Below are positions 1 to 11,033 of a DNA stretch of 64,000 nt, piece by piece. Below the pieces are notes generated by a model. That model worked only from the letters and a program-made list of their open reading frames with translations. It was not told the origin of the DNA and searched no databases. The position numbers and the translations under genes are program-made. The DNA comes from Persicaria tinctoria (Eukaryota > Streptophyta > Magnoliopsida > Caryophyllales > Polygonaceae). The stretch is taken from NCBI GenBank assembly GCA_037127255.1, contig JBANSL010000008.1, positions 41,553,373-41,617,372 on the forward strand. The letters run 5' to 3'. The number at the start of each line of letters is the position of its first letter. Within the stretch, counting starts at the first letter, position 1.

Positions 1-700
1 GCTTTGCTGCTCAACGATATTCGCCGTGTCCGCCAACAAGTTCCTCTCCACCATGGTTGAGCAAGGCACTAAGCTCTACACGGCGAATCCCTGGACGGCG
101 AATTTCAGAAATTGGGGAGTAGAAGAGTTGTTGGAATCCCTGGACGACGTTGGATTCGAACAGCAGCGAGTGATGCGAATACTTTGCCAAATGTCGGGAA
201 AACAAAACCCTAGAAATTAGGGGAAGAGATCAGACCTACCGACGGTGATGAATTAGGGATGGTAGTTGCTTCTTACCTTGGAGGTGGATGAGGAAGAGGG
301 AGTGAGAGGAGTTCCCTGCATCGCCCGCATCAAGTGAATCGCCATGGGAAGCGGAGGTGGGAGCGGATTCGTTCCAGGAATCGAATTCGTCATCGGAGCT
401 GTCGTTACTGTTTCCATTGAAGCAATTGCAGCGGTTACGGCCGAGTTTGGTCGCAGTTGCCGCCGCCGATGATTGCTTGTCGTTGCTCTCCTCCATGAAA
501 TTCTGGACCAAATTCGCCAGGCATATGGAGCTCGGCTCGAAATCAGCATCTACTGCGGAATCCTTTGAAACATGGACGTCGCCGGTGGCGACGAATGACT
601 TCTCGGTGGAGGAGATGCGCAAGACTCCAGGGAACTGGCGATCGAAGACACGCCGGAGCCTCGATGGAGGAGATGCGTGTGGGTTTGGGAGGAAGGAGGA
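1..700 (-). pseudogene. DUF506 (PDDEXK-like) family gene, decayed and partial
   Basis: Minus-strand exons at about 700-277 and 75-1 (continuing off the left edge) resemble the N-terminal half of plant DUF506 proteins, a family with a PDDEXK-like fold and no settled function. Exon 1 reads RLRRVFDRQFPGVLRISSTEK, then SSICLANLVQNFMEESNDKQ, then GRNRCNCFNGNSNDSSDDEFD, the usual order. Exon 2 reads SLVPC then VERNLLADTANIVEQQ, another family hallmark. A donor (AAG/GTAAG, exon edge 277) and an acceptor (TGTAG, exon edge 75) bound the intron. The conserved frames do not join: exon 1 leaves one extra base, so exon 2 would be read out of frame. No in-frame ATG precedes the conserved start, where an A run and AT-rich DNA replace the usual N-terminus. 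Family assignment is firm; non-functionality is inferred. The rest of the gene lies outside the window. Confidence 0.65.
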
Positions 701-915
701 GGGGTATGAGGGTTTTTTTTAGGGGCATTTCCGACCTTTTCTTACTTTATAATACAACACAATTCCATACCAACCAAACACCTTTTATGAGATTTCCGAC
801 ATCCATAATCTCAATCCCCACAATCTCATTAATCTACCAAAATAATCTCCATCTTCTAACATCTACTGAAATCCTCATAATCCCCATAATCTCCATCTAG
901 TGCCAAACACAGCCT
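701..915. other. AT-rich spacer, possible MITE remnant
   Basis: No gene seen. Around 765-780 is a CCAACCAAACACC-like stretch, and at 900-915 a GTGCCAAACACAGCCT end, both of the kind found at termini of small plant DNA transposons. The right edge abuts the truncated 3' end of LINE-0. Repeats of CCATAATCTC lie between. No clean terminal inverted repeat or target duplication was found. Confidence 0.3.
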
Positions 916-3345
916 TAAGACCTTGCCAGAGTGCAAAGCACTCACTCCCGAACACAGTAGAGAAAGGGGAGTGTCCAGCCTCAGCATAGATAACAATGCC
1001 ATCATGATTACGGATGACAAATACATAGCTCCCATTGTTGGTTACAGATAGAGCGCCATCAAAGTTTAGCTTAACATGGGTTTCTAGTGGTTTCTTCCAC
1101 TTGGTATTAGATCGGGTTTTAGGTTTTGTTGGGTCTTTTTGTGAGGGGGACATTGTATTGGTGTCGTCCAGCCCCGAGAGTTCTCTTAATAGAAGTTGCT
1201 CCTTAATATATGCTTTAATAGAGTTTGGATCTAGTTTCAAGTTGTTGAAAAGTGCTTTGTTACGGAAATACCAAATACTCCACCAGGCAGTGGCAAGTAG
1301 GATGAAATCTTTAGTTGCAAGTTCCTTTTTAATTTCATTTAGTACTGTGTAAGCTGGGGAATCGTTGTTATGAAATTTAGTTAGGAGGCATGTAATTTTT
1401 TAGTTAAGTAGTTGAATGGTTGCTTTGGTGATTGGGCAGTTCAGGAGGACATGGTTTAGGTTTTCTGTATAAAACCCACATGACAGACAGTTGGTTGAGT
1501 AGCCGCAGCCACGAAGGGATAACTTATAAGAGGTTGTTATACCATCCTTTGAAATGTGCCAAAGAAAGCCTTTAATTGTAGGGAGGGTGTGTAATTTCCA
1601 GATCCATTTTAGATCTGAGAGCTCATGCTTTTTTATCCGATGTATTAGGTTAATAGCCAAGCTTGTAGGGAGCCATCCATTTTTGCTAGAGTTCTAGTAG
1701 AGTCTGTCTTGTATTGTAGAAGTTGGGAGCAGGGTTTGAATGATGGTCGAGATCAAATCTGGATGTAATTGGTCTTTTAGGTTATCATGTAGAAGAGACA
1801 CGTCCCAATTGTTACTTGTAGTAATAAAGTTTGAGACTTTGAGACTAGTGTCTATTATTTTGGGATTAAATATAAAATGTGTTAGTGTGGTTTATGGTTG
1901 ACCCAAGAGTCTGACCAGAAGTTAATGGTTTTGCCATTCCTCGCTCTCCACGAGATACCTTGTTTGAAAAGGGGGGGCAGTTTGGATAGTTTTGTCCATT
2001 GTCAGGAAGCGTTACCCTTTTTCGTGTGAGAGAGAAGGTGTGTTCCTTTTAGGTATTTCTGAGAGACGACCGTGAGCCATGGGTTATTTGGTTCAGCAAT
2101 GATTTTCCAGAGAAGTTTGAGTTGTAATGTCGAGTTCATGTCTTCGGAGCTACGACTACGAAGCCTTAGACCCCTGTTGGAGCGGGATTTACAGACTTCA
2201 AACCAGCTGATAAACGGTTTGTGACGAGGTCCTTTATTCCAAAGGAAGTTCTTGTTAATTTTATCGAGCTCTTTATGTAGTGAGGCGAGTAGCATAAAGC
2301 ATTGCATAAGGTGTAGAGGTTTAGCTGCAAGGTTTCTCTATATTAAGGTCTGTCGCCCTTCCCGGGAGAGAGAGTTGGCGGTCCATTTTGATAGTTGGGC
2401 TTTGGTGTTGTCATTGATAGGGGCAAATGTATGTTTTGTGACTTTTCCAGAAATGATCGGGCATCCTAGGTATGACTCTAGATTTGTGGTGTGGGGTATT
2501 CGTAGTTTTGTCTTGATTATATTCTTATTTGTAGTAGTTATGTTTGTGGTCGTTTGAAAGAGAGATTTTTGGAAATTGATTTTCTGCCTAGCGTTGTCGC
2601 AATATTTTTGCAGAATATGGTTTATTTGGTTACATGCGTCCGCATTAGCGCTGGAAAAAATGATAATATCATCAGAGAACGTAAGAAATGAGATCTTTGG
2701 GCTTCCTCTGCAAACCGAAATACCGATCTAGTTATCTGGTTTTGTGGTTTGTATTTGTAGTTCACGAGCAAGTACTTCTGTGATTAATATAAATAAAAGG
2801 GGGGGAGAGAAGGTCCCATGTCTAAGTCCTTTAGAAGGTGAAAATATTTTAGTGGGTTCATTATTGACCCTTACGGAGTATGTAACCGAGGTAATGAACT
2901 CTTTAATCCAAGAGATGAAGAGTGGATCAAAACCAAATTTAGCTAGAAGGTTGAAGAGAAAGTCCCAAGAGACCATATCGATCAAAAGCCTTTTCCATGT
3001 CCAATTTGATAGCCATCCAGCCGGATTTACCCTTTTTGTTATGGAATGAGTAGAAAATTTCGTGTGCGATTAGAATGTTATCTTGAATAGCCTTGCTAGA
3101 GATAAAGACACTTTGTAATGGGTGGATAAGTTTTGGAATGACCCGCTTTAGTCTTTCAGTTAGTATTTTGGAGATTATTTTATAGATAGTGGAACAAAGG
3201 CTAATTGGTCTGAAGTGATTAGTTGTTGTTGGGTCATCCCTTTTAGGTATCAGTGCGATAAAGGTATGATTGATTTGTCGAAGCAGGTGCCCACTAATAA
3301 AGAAGCTTTTGGTTGCCTTGAGTGATGAGGGAATCCATCGGGTCC
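916..3345 (-). mobile_element. LINE-0: truncated L1-type non-LTR retrotransposon
   Basis: Minus-strand remains of a plant L1 ORF2 read right to left. About 3340-2990 gives reverse transcriptase segments (GPDGF, INHTFIALIPK, FRPISLCSTIYKIISKIL, LDMEKAFD); 2985-2728 continues RT (the usual GLRQG reads GLRHG). About 2670-2640 holds the catalytic aspartates, read as SDD instead of FADD. 2307-2002 covers the post-RT region (NKNFLWN, LQLKLLWKIIAEPNNPW), 1660-1400 the zf-RVT domain (WIWKLHTLPTIKGFLWH, C..C and H..C pattern), and 1130-916 RNase H (LNFDGALS). The endonuclease and ORF1 are missing (5' truncation) and the 3' end breaks inside RNase H at the junction with the small-transposon-like sequence. 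Several frameshifts show it is old and dead. Confidence 0.85.
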
Positions 3346-4410
3346 CGGGTATTTATTGTAATTTTTGCTTATTCCTCGTATTGTACTTCATATAGATGGC
3401 TCTAAAAAGAAAAAAACAAGATCGAAAAAAAATATAAAAAAACTGAATAAATTTCAAGAGACATAGCCAAAATAAGGTAACTCTTCTTGACCAATATAGG
3501 TTGTAATATAAGCGGTTAAGAATTCTTGTGCTGAATTGTTAGTGAGCTAACTGATGTATATTTTGAGAGATTTTGGTTATGAATTTTGAAGTTTAGGATT
3601 TTATTTCTTGGATTTTAAGCACCACTTGGCCAAATAAACTCCTTACCCTTATTTTCATACCAAGCCCCATTACGATCATACAAAAGACATCTTGATGATT
3701 CTTGTTTTCTTTGACATTCTAGTGGAGATTCAGTGATATAAATGTCAATATTTATGTAGCTTTTTGCATATAGGATTGAGTTGAGAGGTGTACTTTAAAT
3801 CTTAAACACATGAGAGCGAGAGAAACACATTTTTCCCTATGAGGTTGGATGAATGTTTGCTTACAAATTGGTCATTCAAATACATGGTAGGACGTTTGTT
3901 TGTCTTTCTCATATTTGCACTTGCTTATGATTTTGCTTTTGACGAGGCGACTACATGAAGAATAATGTTTATGGGATGAATGATTCAATGCCATCTTCTA
4001 TTTTGCTCAGTGACTAGCAAATGTTAAGTTTGAGGGAGTTTGATAATGCATATTTCGTATAAACACTCTAGGTAGTTTTAGGTTGCATTTCATATGTTTT
4101 TCTAGTTAATCTGCATCTCTATCCTTTTATACTCGAAGTTCGAAATCGACATTTTTTATGGTTAAATATGCAGATTCATGAATCCAGCCTTGAAAGCTAG
4201 ATGGTTCAAGAAGGCGATGCTGGAGGCTTGAAGCTGATGGAGCACTTAGGATGGCTAGGAAAGAAGAGAAGAGAAGTCCAAGAGAAAACTCAGAATAGTG
4301 CCCAATAGAAGACATGAAGATATGCGAGGAGCTGCGAAGGACATTGAGTCGGTGCCAGCAGGTGAAGGATCGGTGCTAGTCGCGACCGGCGCTCGCGGCT
4401 AGCGTACCTT
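3346..4410 (+). mobile_element. 3' end fragment of a Ty3/gypsy-type LTR retrotransposon
   Basis: No ORF. The stretch looks like the non-coding tail after integrase in plant Ty3/gypsy elements, ending in a purine-rich tract (TTTGAGGGAG, 4030-4039) immediately before TGATAATGCATATTTC at 4041, the usual start of such 3' LTRs. The LTR-like part runs to about 4410 (it ends in the GCGACCGGCGCTCGCGGC stretch) and seems truncated, since no clear CA end, target duplication or partner LTR is present. Assignment rests on recognising this layout, not on any coding domain. Confidence 0.45.
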
Positions 4411-5577
4411 ATATCTAACAGAATAATCAAATGTAGGGTTGTTACTTAAGTCAGATGGGTACGTTGAGTACTAGTTACTTATGTTTCACTTGTTTAAAAA
4501 TGAGTCGAGCTCAAGTCGAGTTTAAACTTGGATTTGAACTTAAAAATACACTCATACTCAACTCATTTATTAAATGAACGAGCTCGAGTCAAGCCCGAGC
4601 ATAGCTTAAGATAATTGGTTCATAGAGCAATTATATTTGCTTAGGAGAGAGTAACTTTTGATACATTAATTTATAAATTTTGCTAGCAGTATATGGATAT
4701 ATGCATGTATGATTATAGAATCAACATATGTTGTTTGATATATAGTATATCGATATCATATTGATATGATGGATTTATGATATATTAAACTCCTATTTTG
4801 AGAGACTTCTTTTCTTCTCTTCTACAATTCTTATTTACCTCTTTTGTGATCGAAATTTTTTTTGTTAAGATAAAAGTTTGGATGGTGCCAAAAGCACTTG
4901 ATCACCTCTCAAAAGCATCCTTACGGATGATGGTTGCGAGCTCAGGGTGCGTCGCAATGATAACTAGTAACAAAAGGCCCTTTTTCTGTCATGGAAGAAA
5001 ACGAAAAAAAAACCCTAAAAGGGGGGTAATGGTGAGGTGGACAATGAGTACGAATATCCGAAATCTGAAATCCGAATTCAAAGTGAAGATAATGAGTACG
5101 AATATCTGAAATCATCAGCTCGATATCCTAGTGGCACTCCCATGTTCCGTGAACAACATTTATCACACTAAAGCAATCACCTTCAAACTGGACTCTCTTC
5201 AAGCCGAGCTTCCTAGTTGTTTCCATTGCCACTCTAAGAGCTATCACTTTGACAAGTAAGGACAAACCTGAAGCCCTAGAGACAACATCTCAGAAGATCA
5301 AATGCCCAAGAAGATCTCGACAAAGGAAGGCCGAAGAGGAGTCATCTTGTCTCGTAGATCTATCAAAATTAAATTTAAAGAAATTTGGTAAGAGTTTTTG
5401 CCCTTTGCTTTCCCTTAATCTTCATTGTTGTGATTTTTTTACCAATATTTTTGTGCATGATGAATGGTTTGTTTGGTCTAGACTGGTTGACATTTTCTTC
5501 TCTTCTACCGAGTAAGGAGGTTCCTCTCTAGTTTCCCTGCATGTGACTTAGCATGGGGCGGAACTGCACACTTTCGT

Positions 5578-5578
<1 letters not shown>
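4411..5578. other. Intergenic, no gene recognised; GAGCTCGAG-type repeat
   Basis: About 4500-4615 is a mirrored stretch rich in GAGCTCAAG and GAGCTCGAG motifs, a dispersed plant repeat type. Short ORFs at 4798-5109 and 5249-5515 have no recognisable domain and no convincing start context. A 30-bp sequence containing GAATATC.GAAATC recurs at 5050 and 5098. Confidence 0.4.

Positions 5579-5635
<57 letters not shown>
5579..5635. repeat. (CT)n microsatellite
   Basis: Uninterrupted CT dinucleotide repeat of about 28 units, seen directly. Confidence 0.98.
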
Positions 5636-5638
<3 letters not shown>

Positions 5639-6125
5639 TCATCTAGTTACTGACTATGCCAAATAAAGATATCAAAACTTGATATTATAACCATATTTGA
5701 TAGATGACTTAGTATACCATTTCCAAATAGCCATAACTTTATTGAGGAAGGGACCCGATGAGCGAAAACACTCTCAAACCTCTCTCCCCCGCAGTGGTGA
5801 ACCCTAAGTGCAATCATGCATCTAATCCCCCCGATTTGATCCCAAAATCTCATCGAATTGATGAGGCTTTTGCTAGCCTCGTCATCTACATGGCTATATC
5901 CTCTTCAATTTATGGATATAGGATAGCACTTAGGCGCAATCGAATCCCTATTGAGTGTTCAAGGCCTCAAAGAGTTATGAGGAATTTTAATTTAGAAGGG
6001 AGGTGGTGGGAATTCAGTGAATCAATCGAAATAATGAAAGTACAATGGAGTAAATGGTGGTGATGGATGGCCGATTAGAGTCTTCCGTTGCAAGGAAATA
6101 TCAAATCGGGAAGATGCGGTGGGAT
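5636..6125. other. Unassigned intergenic sequence
   Basis: Two overlapping short ORFs on opposite strands (5647-5853 minus, 5758-6063 plus) show no family signature. No RNA gene or repeat boundary is visible. Confidence 0.3.
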
Positions 6126-6151
6126 TCAATACTAGAAATTTCTCATTTAAC

Positions 6152-6445
6152 ATCGGGTAATAGCCGATGTATTTCAAAAAAAAAATCGATGTCTATGTGG
6201 GGGATGTAAAAAGTCAAAAGTTTTTCACATCGGCTAGAACACGGTGTCTTTGTATGTTATAACATCATTTATATTTTTAAATCCGATATCTTTGTTATCC
6301 TATCACATCGATTATAAACTATAACCGATGTTATAACATATAAAGACATCGGCTATTACCCGATGTTAAAAAGTTTTGACTTTTTACATCCCTCACATAG
6401 ACATCGATTTGGTTTTTTGAAAGACATCGGCTATTAACCGATGTG
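6152..6445. repeat. Foldback: two ~115-bp inverted arms with ACATCGG motifs
   Basis: The arm at 6152-6266 and the reverse complement of about 6330-6445 align almost base for base (CATCGG, TAATAGCCGATGT, ATCGATGTCTATGTG, GATGTAAAAAGTCAAAA, TGTTATAACATC), separated by a spacer of about 65 bp. Each arm holds smaller ATCGG/CCGAT palindromes. This is the form of a CACTA subterminal region or a foldback MITE. A transcript would make a long hairpin. Confidence 0.85.
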
Positions 6446-6475
6446 AAATGACATATTTGCGTTTTTTTATTATCG

Positions 6476-6546
6476 TAGCCTATGCAGGATTTGAACCCGC
6501 ATCTTTGTGCTTGAACACAATGCTCTACCATTTGAGCTAATAGGCT
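6476..6546 (-). tRNA. tRNA-like cloverleaf (probable pseudo-tRNA)
   Basis: The reverse complement starts AGCCTAT and ends ATAGGCT plus A, giving a perfect 7-bp acceptor stem. A GCTC/GAGC D-stem with an AAATGGTA loop, and a GCGGG-TTCAAAT-CCTGC T-arm carrying the B-box GGTTCAAATCC, are all present. The anticodon stem TTGTG/CACAA pairs fully, but its loop has six bases (TTCAAG) instead of seven, so no normal anticodon can be assigned. It lies 30 bp from the CACTA-1 foldback, suggesting a transposon-borne tRNA-derived sequence, not a working tRNA gene. Confidence 0.5.
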
Positions 6547-7757
6547 TTAAATTAGATACAATGTTTACTAATGAAAAAATATTTCAAGCATATATTAATG
6601 ATAAAGCAGCAAATGAAAAGCTAGTAAAGATTAAGCAGCTTCAACAAGGACAAGTTCAACCCGAGGAAAAGGTCAAAATAGTAGAATCTATCAACACACT
6701 TCATAGAAAATCAAAGAGTTTTAAGAAGCTTTTGCTTACACATAGCCGTGTGAACTCTCTGTGATTTGCAAGACGCAATGCAAGTCCCCTCAGCTCCTGA
6801 CCTTGTAAATCTCCCATGACAGAACCAGCAACAACTAATCTCTTCAAAGCTTCTCGGGCAATATCAGCTTGTCAGTATAGACTTGTCTAACTAACAATAC
6901 TGATGCTGAAAATGAAACAAAGAAACCAAAAAAAGGGGAAGAGCATCTGTAAGACTTCTGTCTATGATGAAAAACGTATTTTCGGCTTTACTAGCTAAAA
7001 TATAATAAGTATACATGTGATGAAATATGCATCTTTGTCTTCACCATATGATTATGAGGAAGAGAATATGGGTTTTAAGGAATTAAACTTTCTGGAAGAA
7101 AAGGGCACTTCATAGGTTCTCAGCCGCATAATCAGACATATAAAGATTGCAGAGTAGCTGTAACCAAAAGGTCACCTCAGATTCCCGGAAAACATAAACA
7201 CGCAAAAATATAGTGAATAAATCTAAAAACTGTCATATGCACCAAATAGAAACACACAAAAAGATAGTAGTTGTACGAAAACATAAACACGCAAAAATAT
7301 AGTAGTTATACCAAACAAAAATACAGTAGCAATACCAATTAAAAATTCATAGAAATAGCAGCTGCAGAAACCAAATAAAACCTACCAAACAGAAGCACAA
7401 CAGTTGCAGCAGTAGCAAAAGCAAACAAAAACCAAACAGAAAATGCAATCTGATTTAACTAAGATGCTTAGTACAAATATAGTCTTACCATCACATTTGA
7501 TTCAACTTGAAGCTTTCTGTAAATAAATAAATAGAATACTGAAATTTTGAAGACATGTCATACTAAACACAACATTGAAATTAGTACATAATTAGCAAAA
7601 CTGACCTCTAACTTTTGTGCCACGCCTTTCTCCAAAAACAAACATATTGTAAGATAGTGAGATCTAATTTTATAATTATTGAACAGAAACAAGCATTTAT
7701 AAAGCAATATAACAATTGATGTATTTACAAAGCAATATAACAACCATAAACAAGCAT
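6547..7757. other. Interior of CACTA-1, no firm gene
   Basis: An open stretch at about 6545-6764 (plus) encodes a lysine-rich helical-looking peptide (VQPEEKVKIVESINTLHRKS) that I cannot assign. The reverse strand at 6760-6890 also reads as a plausible helical peptide (REALKRLVVAGSVMGDLQGQ), so the coding strand is unclear. Near 7195-7310 the unit ACATAAACACGCAAAAATAT is directly repeated. The rest is AT-rich and non-coding. Confidence 0.3.
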
Positions 7758-7958
7758 TTACCTTTTTCTTTTCATCTCGAACTCGTTGGTGATCAACCAT
7801 CGCCACTCTTCTAGGCGCATCTTGAACTCATCCGAGATGGCATTTGGATGCTCTTGGTAAACTCGCTTGCAAGTCGATTTCCACCCCTTATACCTCCCAT
7901 AGGATTTGTCCTTAATGTAAGTAATCAAGTTTCCATTGTTTGGGTCTATCTCGTGCAT
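7758..7958 (-). pseudogene. Transposase_24-like (Ptta/En/Spm-associated) fragment
   Basis: A 66-codon minus-strand piece contains YIKDKSYGRYKGWKSTCKRVY followed about 20 residues later by EEWRWLITNEF. This is the layout of the plant Ptta/En/Spm-associated domain (Transposase_24), found in proteins carried by CACTA elements, which bind element DNA or derive from such proteins. Only the start of the domain is kept; downstream the frame runs into AT-rich sequence. It shares strand with the ALOG relic and supports calling the host element CACTA-like. Confidence 0.55.
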
Positions 7959-8344
7959 ATTCTATCAAATAATATATTATTTGAGTTACATTTCAAAAAC
8001 TGTAGACACTTTAATACTAAGGAACTTGACAAACTATAGGCAAATTTCAGCAGCTAACAAACATTTAAATAGGGAAAGTGAAAAGATTTAATCGATCGAT
8101 TAAATCTAGGGTTTCCAAAAAGGGTGCGAGAGGCGCAATTGCATCGATTTGTGATGAATCGATACCTATTTGAAGCACAATTGATCATCAATCACTAAAG
8201 ATTCAGATGCATATTCAAATTGTAACTATTCATTAATGAAATTACCATGCTTAGTACTTACATGTGGGCAGATTGGAATCAAGAAAAATGGATGGAAGTC
8301 GGAGAAGAGAAAGAGGAGGACTGATCATCGCCAGCCTCGGAAGC

Positions 8345-8612
8345 TGAAGTCGACTTCTTTAGACTGGCACACCCTAACCTCCCTCAGGTAAACCCTAATC
8401 CCGCTGTTAACGAACGCATTGGTCTCCGACGAGCCTCTGTTATCCTTAGGCTTCTCGGAGGCGGCCAATGAGGGCGTCGAGGCTGCCCCAAGCCTCGCGG
8501 AACGGACATGCGCAGGGCGCGGGCGGCTCGAGCTGCTTGTAGAACATTCACCCTTAGAGATGGACCTTGGTCTTCGCGAACTGGTCCAGGTACCTCAGGA
8601 GGCGCCGACGAG
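8345..8612 (-). pseudogene. ALOG-domain (LSH/G1-like) gene relic inside CACTA-1
   Basis: Read on the minus strand, separate in-frame blocks follow the ALOG (DUF640) domain in order: LRYLDQFAKTKVHL (about 8607-8566), [20 protein letters not shown] then IGRLREA (about 8540-8460), and NAFVNSGIRVYLREVRVCQSK (about 8425-8360). ALOG proteins are plant nuclear DNA-binding developmental regulators such as LIGHT-DEPENDENT SHORT HYPOCOTYLS and rice G1. Stops and frameshifts separate the blocks, and the domain's first helix and nuclear-localisation tail are not recognisable. High GC here contrasts with the AT-rich CACTA surroundings, as expected of a captured coding exon. It is certainly non-functional; whether CACTA-1 captured it or inserted beside it is inferred. 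Confidence 0.75.
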
Positions 8613-8885
8613 AGGAGAGGTCACCTGTTGCTTGATTCCGGCGACGGAGCTGGCGAGTAAGCGTGTAGAGGAAGAGGAGGAGCCGAAGGGAGGAGGCTGG
8701 AAACACCGAATGGGAATAGGGTTTCAATTTACAGATTAAAATTAAGTGAAGTGTTGGATAGGGTGAGGTATTTTGTTGGGCGGGCGTTTAAATTGGTTTG
8801 GGTTTTAATTCCGCGCACTTTTAAAAAATTTGAAAAACATATTTAACATCAGCTTAAAAATTTGCATGATGTTTGTATTATTTTT

Positions 8886-8901
8886 AACATCACTTTATTT
8901 T
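8886..8901. repeat. Left target-site duplication of LINE-1
   Basis: AACATCACTTTATTTT, repeated exactly at 15,159-15,174 after the LINE-1 poly(A) tail. Confidence 0.93.
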
Positions 8902-9011
8902 GGAGATCCGATTAAAGAACGCGCCCCTCCTTCCTGACACGCGCCTCCCCCCCTTCGCAGATTCTCCTGATACGCCGACGTCCTCCCCGACCGGTTGGCC
9001 ATGGCGCGGCG

Positions 9012-11033
9012 GTGCCGTTGCCGGTGGCCCCCGATTTAAGCTTTACACTTGAATCTCCCATCTCCAAACTTCTTTTCCCAAACAACCATCAATTTAACCC
9101 TAAATTTCCAAACACAAAATCTCCTCGTAAACCTCTTCTTCAAACAACCGGTAGACGCTTCCAAATTGGCAGCTTCCATGCCGTTTTCGGCACATGCATC
9201 AGGTCTCGAGGGTGGATCAGCCCTTCTATGGCCTCGCTGATGCTGGGGAGCTCTGATTTGGGCAAATCCCATCTGGATTCGACCATCAACAACATCCCGG
9301 GAGGCCGATATTGGAGGGATCTCTTTGATCGTTCTGATGTCTATGCCTGTGGGGTGTTGTGCTTTTTGTCTGATCAAACAAACCATCAAATTTCTAACAA
9401 AAATCTCTCAAAAAAACCCTTTTTTACCAAACAAAAACTTGGAATCCAAAACTTTCTCAAAACCCTTGTCTGCAGGCTCATCATTCACAATTACAGCTTC
9501 TCGACGGTGGACACAGTGGTGGGCACAAACGAAGGACTGTGTAAAATCCAATTCACTCCAGCTACAAGGTGAAGCCCTAGGAGTCGGGTTCGGCCTGATT
9601 TGGTCCCTGGATCTCGTCTCCTCGACAAGGACGTATCAGTTCAGTCTACTTCGGGGTATGAAAGCATTCGATCTGCTGCTCAACAAAGTATGTATCCCAA
9701 AAAAACCTTAAACTTCCTATTATGTGAATTTATATCTAAAGGGACTAGATTACTCCTTAATTGCTTCTGCATGTATCATAATGATCCTCGCGATGAGATG
9801 TACTTCATTCTTAAGATTAGTTTTACCAATACTAATAATTTGCACAATGCGATGAGATGCGATTCTCTGGTGTATGGTGCTACTTCTGATCATAGTACTA
9901 GTTTCCAGGTGTATGAGTTTAAATATTTCAGTATGATCTCTAATGGTGGTATTGTACTGGTTTGCTCATGTCTTCCCCATCTGTTTGAGAATCCAGGATG
10001 TAATCTTAAGTATTCTAATGCTACCTCTAGAAATTATTATATGTTGGTCTGAGTTTTGTGGACTAGTAGGTCTCAAGTGAAGAAGAAGAGAGTTTTGGTG
10101 GCTCTTACCATATGCAAGGAAGATGACTTTGGTGCAAGAATGGCCCTCTCCCTTCATCAATACTGTAAAACTCACACAGAAGATACACTACATGAAAGGG
10201 ACAACACTAAACATGATGCCAAAATACATCAGCATGATGAATCTAATGAGGCTAAGGATGTGCAATTCAAAACAAATTACAGGAGTGAAAACTGGCATCA
10301 GTGGAAAGGTATGGTTCTGACTCCCTTCTCCAAAACAATCCTGCCTAACCCCACCGAATTCTGTTTTAGAATGGGTGTGGGGAGAAGCAAAAACAACCAT
10401 CTTACAAACAACAATCATTACAACAACCATTGCAACCACTCGGTTAAAACCTTTGCCACAAGCAAAAATTGCAGCTCAAACTGTCTGAAGAAGAAAAAAG
10501 AATGGAACTGGAGCAAAGGATAGCCTCCTAACAAGGCCCAAAGGAATACATATATGAACAACCGGTCAGGTTATAGGTACTGCTGCTGGAAGTTAGGGAT
10601 GCTCCGAATGTATGTGCCAGGTATGGACCTTTATCTTACTTCAAAACTCCAGCACATCCCCACTGATTACTTGTGTATTCATGTGGTGGTTAGCTACCCT
10701 AAATCTCAAAACAAAACCTCAGAAACCAACCATTATAAAAAATCTTTGATCACAGATACATCTTCTGCAATTTGTATGAGATTCACAGCACTTATGGAAA
10801 TGGCCAAGCAATGGAAGGATTGGAGTGAAATGAAGGCTGAACAAGGAACTAGTACAAGTAAGACAACCTTAGCCATAAGCATCATTAATTTTATTCTGAA
10901 AATGGATACAGAATGTTATTCTTTCCATTGTATAATCTTGGTTGTACAAGGCAGAACCTCTTGTAACATAAAAGCTGATTATCAATCAATAAATAAGCAT
11001 TTGGTCCTCTTATATAAATCCATCTATGATTAA
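9012..11033 (+). pseudogene. LINE-1 ORF1 (three premature stops)
   Basis: One frame stays open from about 9012 to the TAA at 11,033 apart from stops at 9570 (TGA), 10,050 (TGA) and 10,521 (TAG), each one C-to-T change away from CGA or CAG. The start is uncertain: the ATG at 9001 is in another frame and soon stops. The predicted product (about 670 residues) begins basic and proline/serine-rich and ends hydrophilic. I cannot see the DUF4283 domain or CCHC zinc knuckle of most plant L1 ORF1 proteins. ORF1 proteins normally coat the element RNA, but that role is assumed from position. The last codons TAT GAT TAA overlap the ORF2 start. Confidence 0.7.

Noticed and set aside
4490..4620. Separate MITE built of GAGCTCGAG motifs
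   Set aside because: No paired termini or target duplication could be defined, so it is only mentioned as a repeat.
6507..6764. Possible HOP2/TBPIP-like helical protein fragment
   Set aside because: A weak resemblance in a lysine-rich stretch only; no conserved motif set, and the opposite strand reads equally well.
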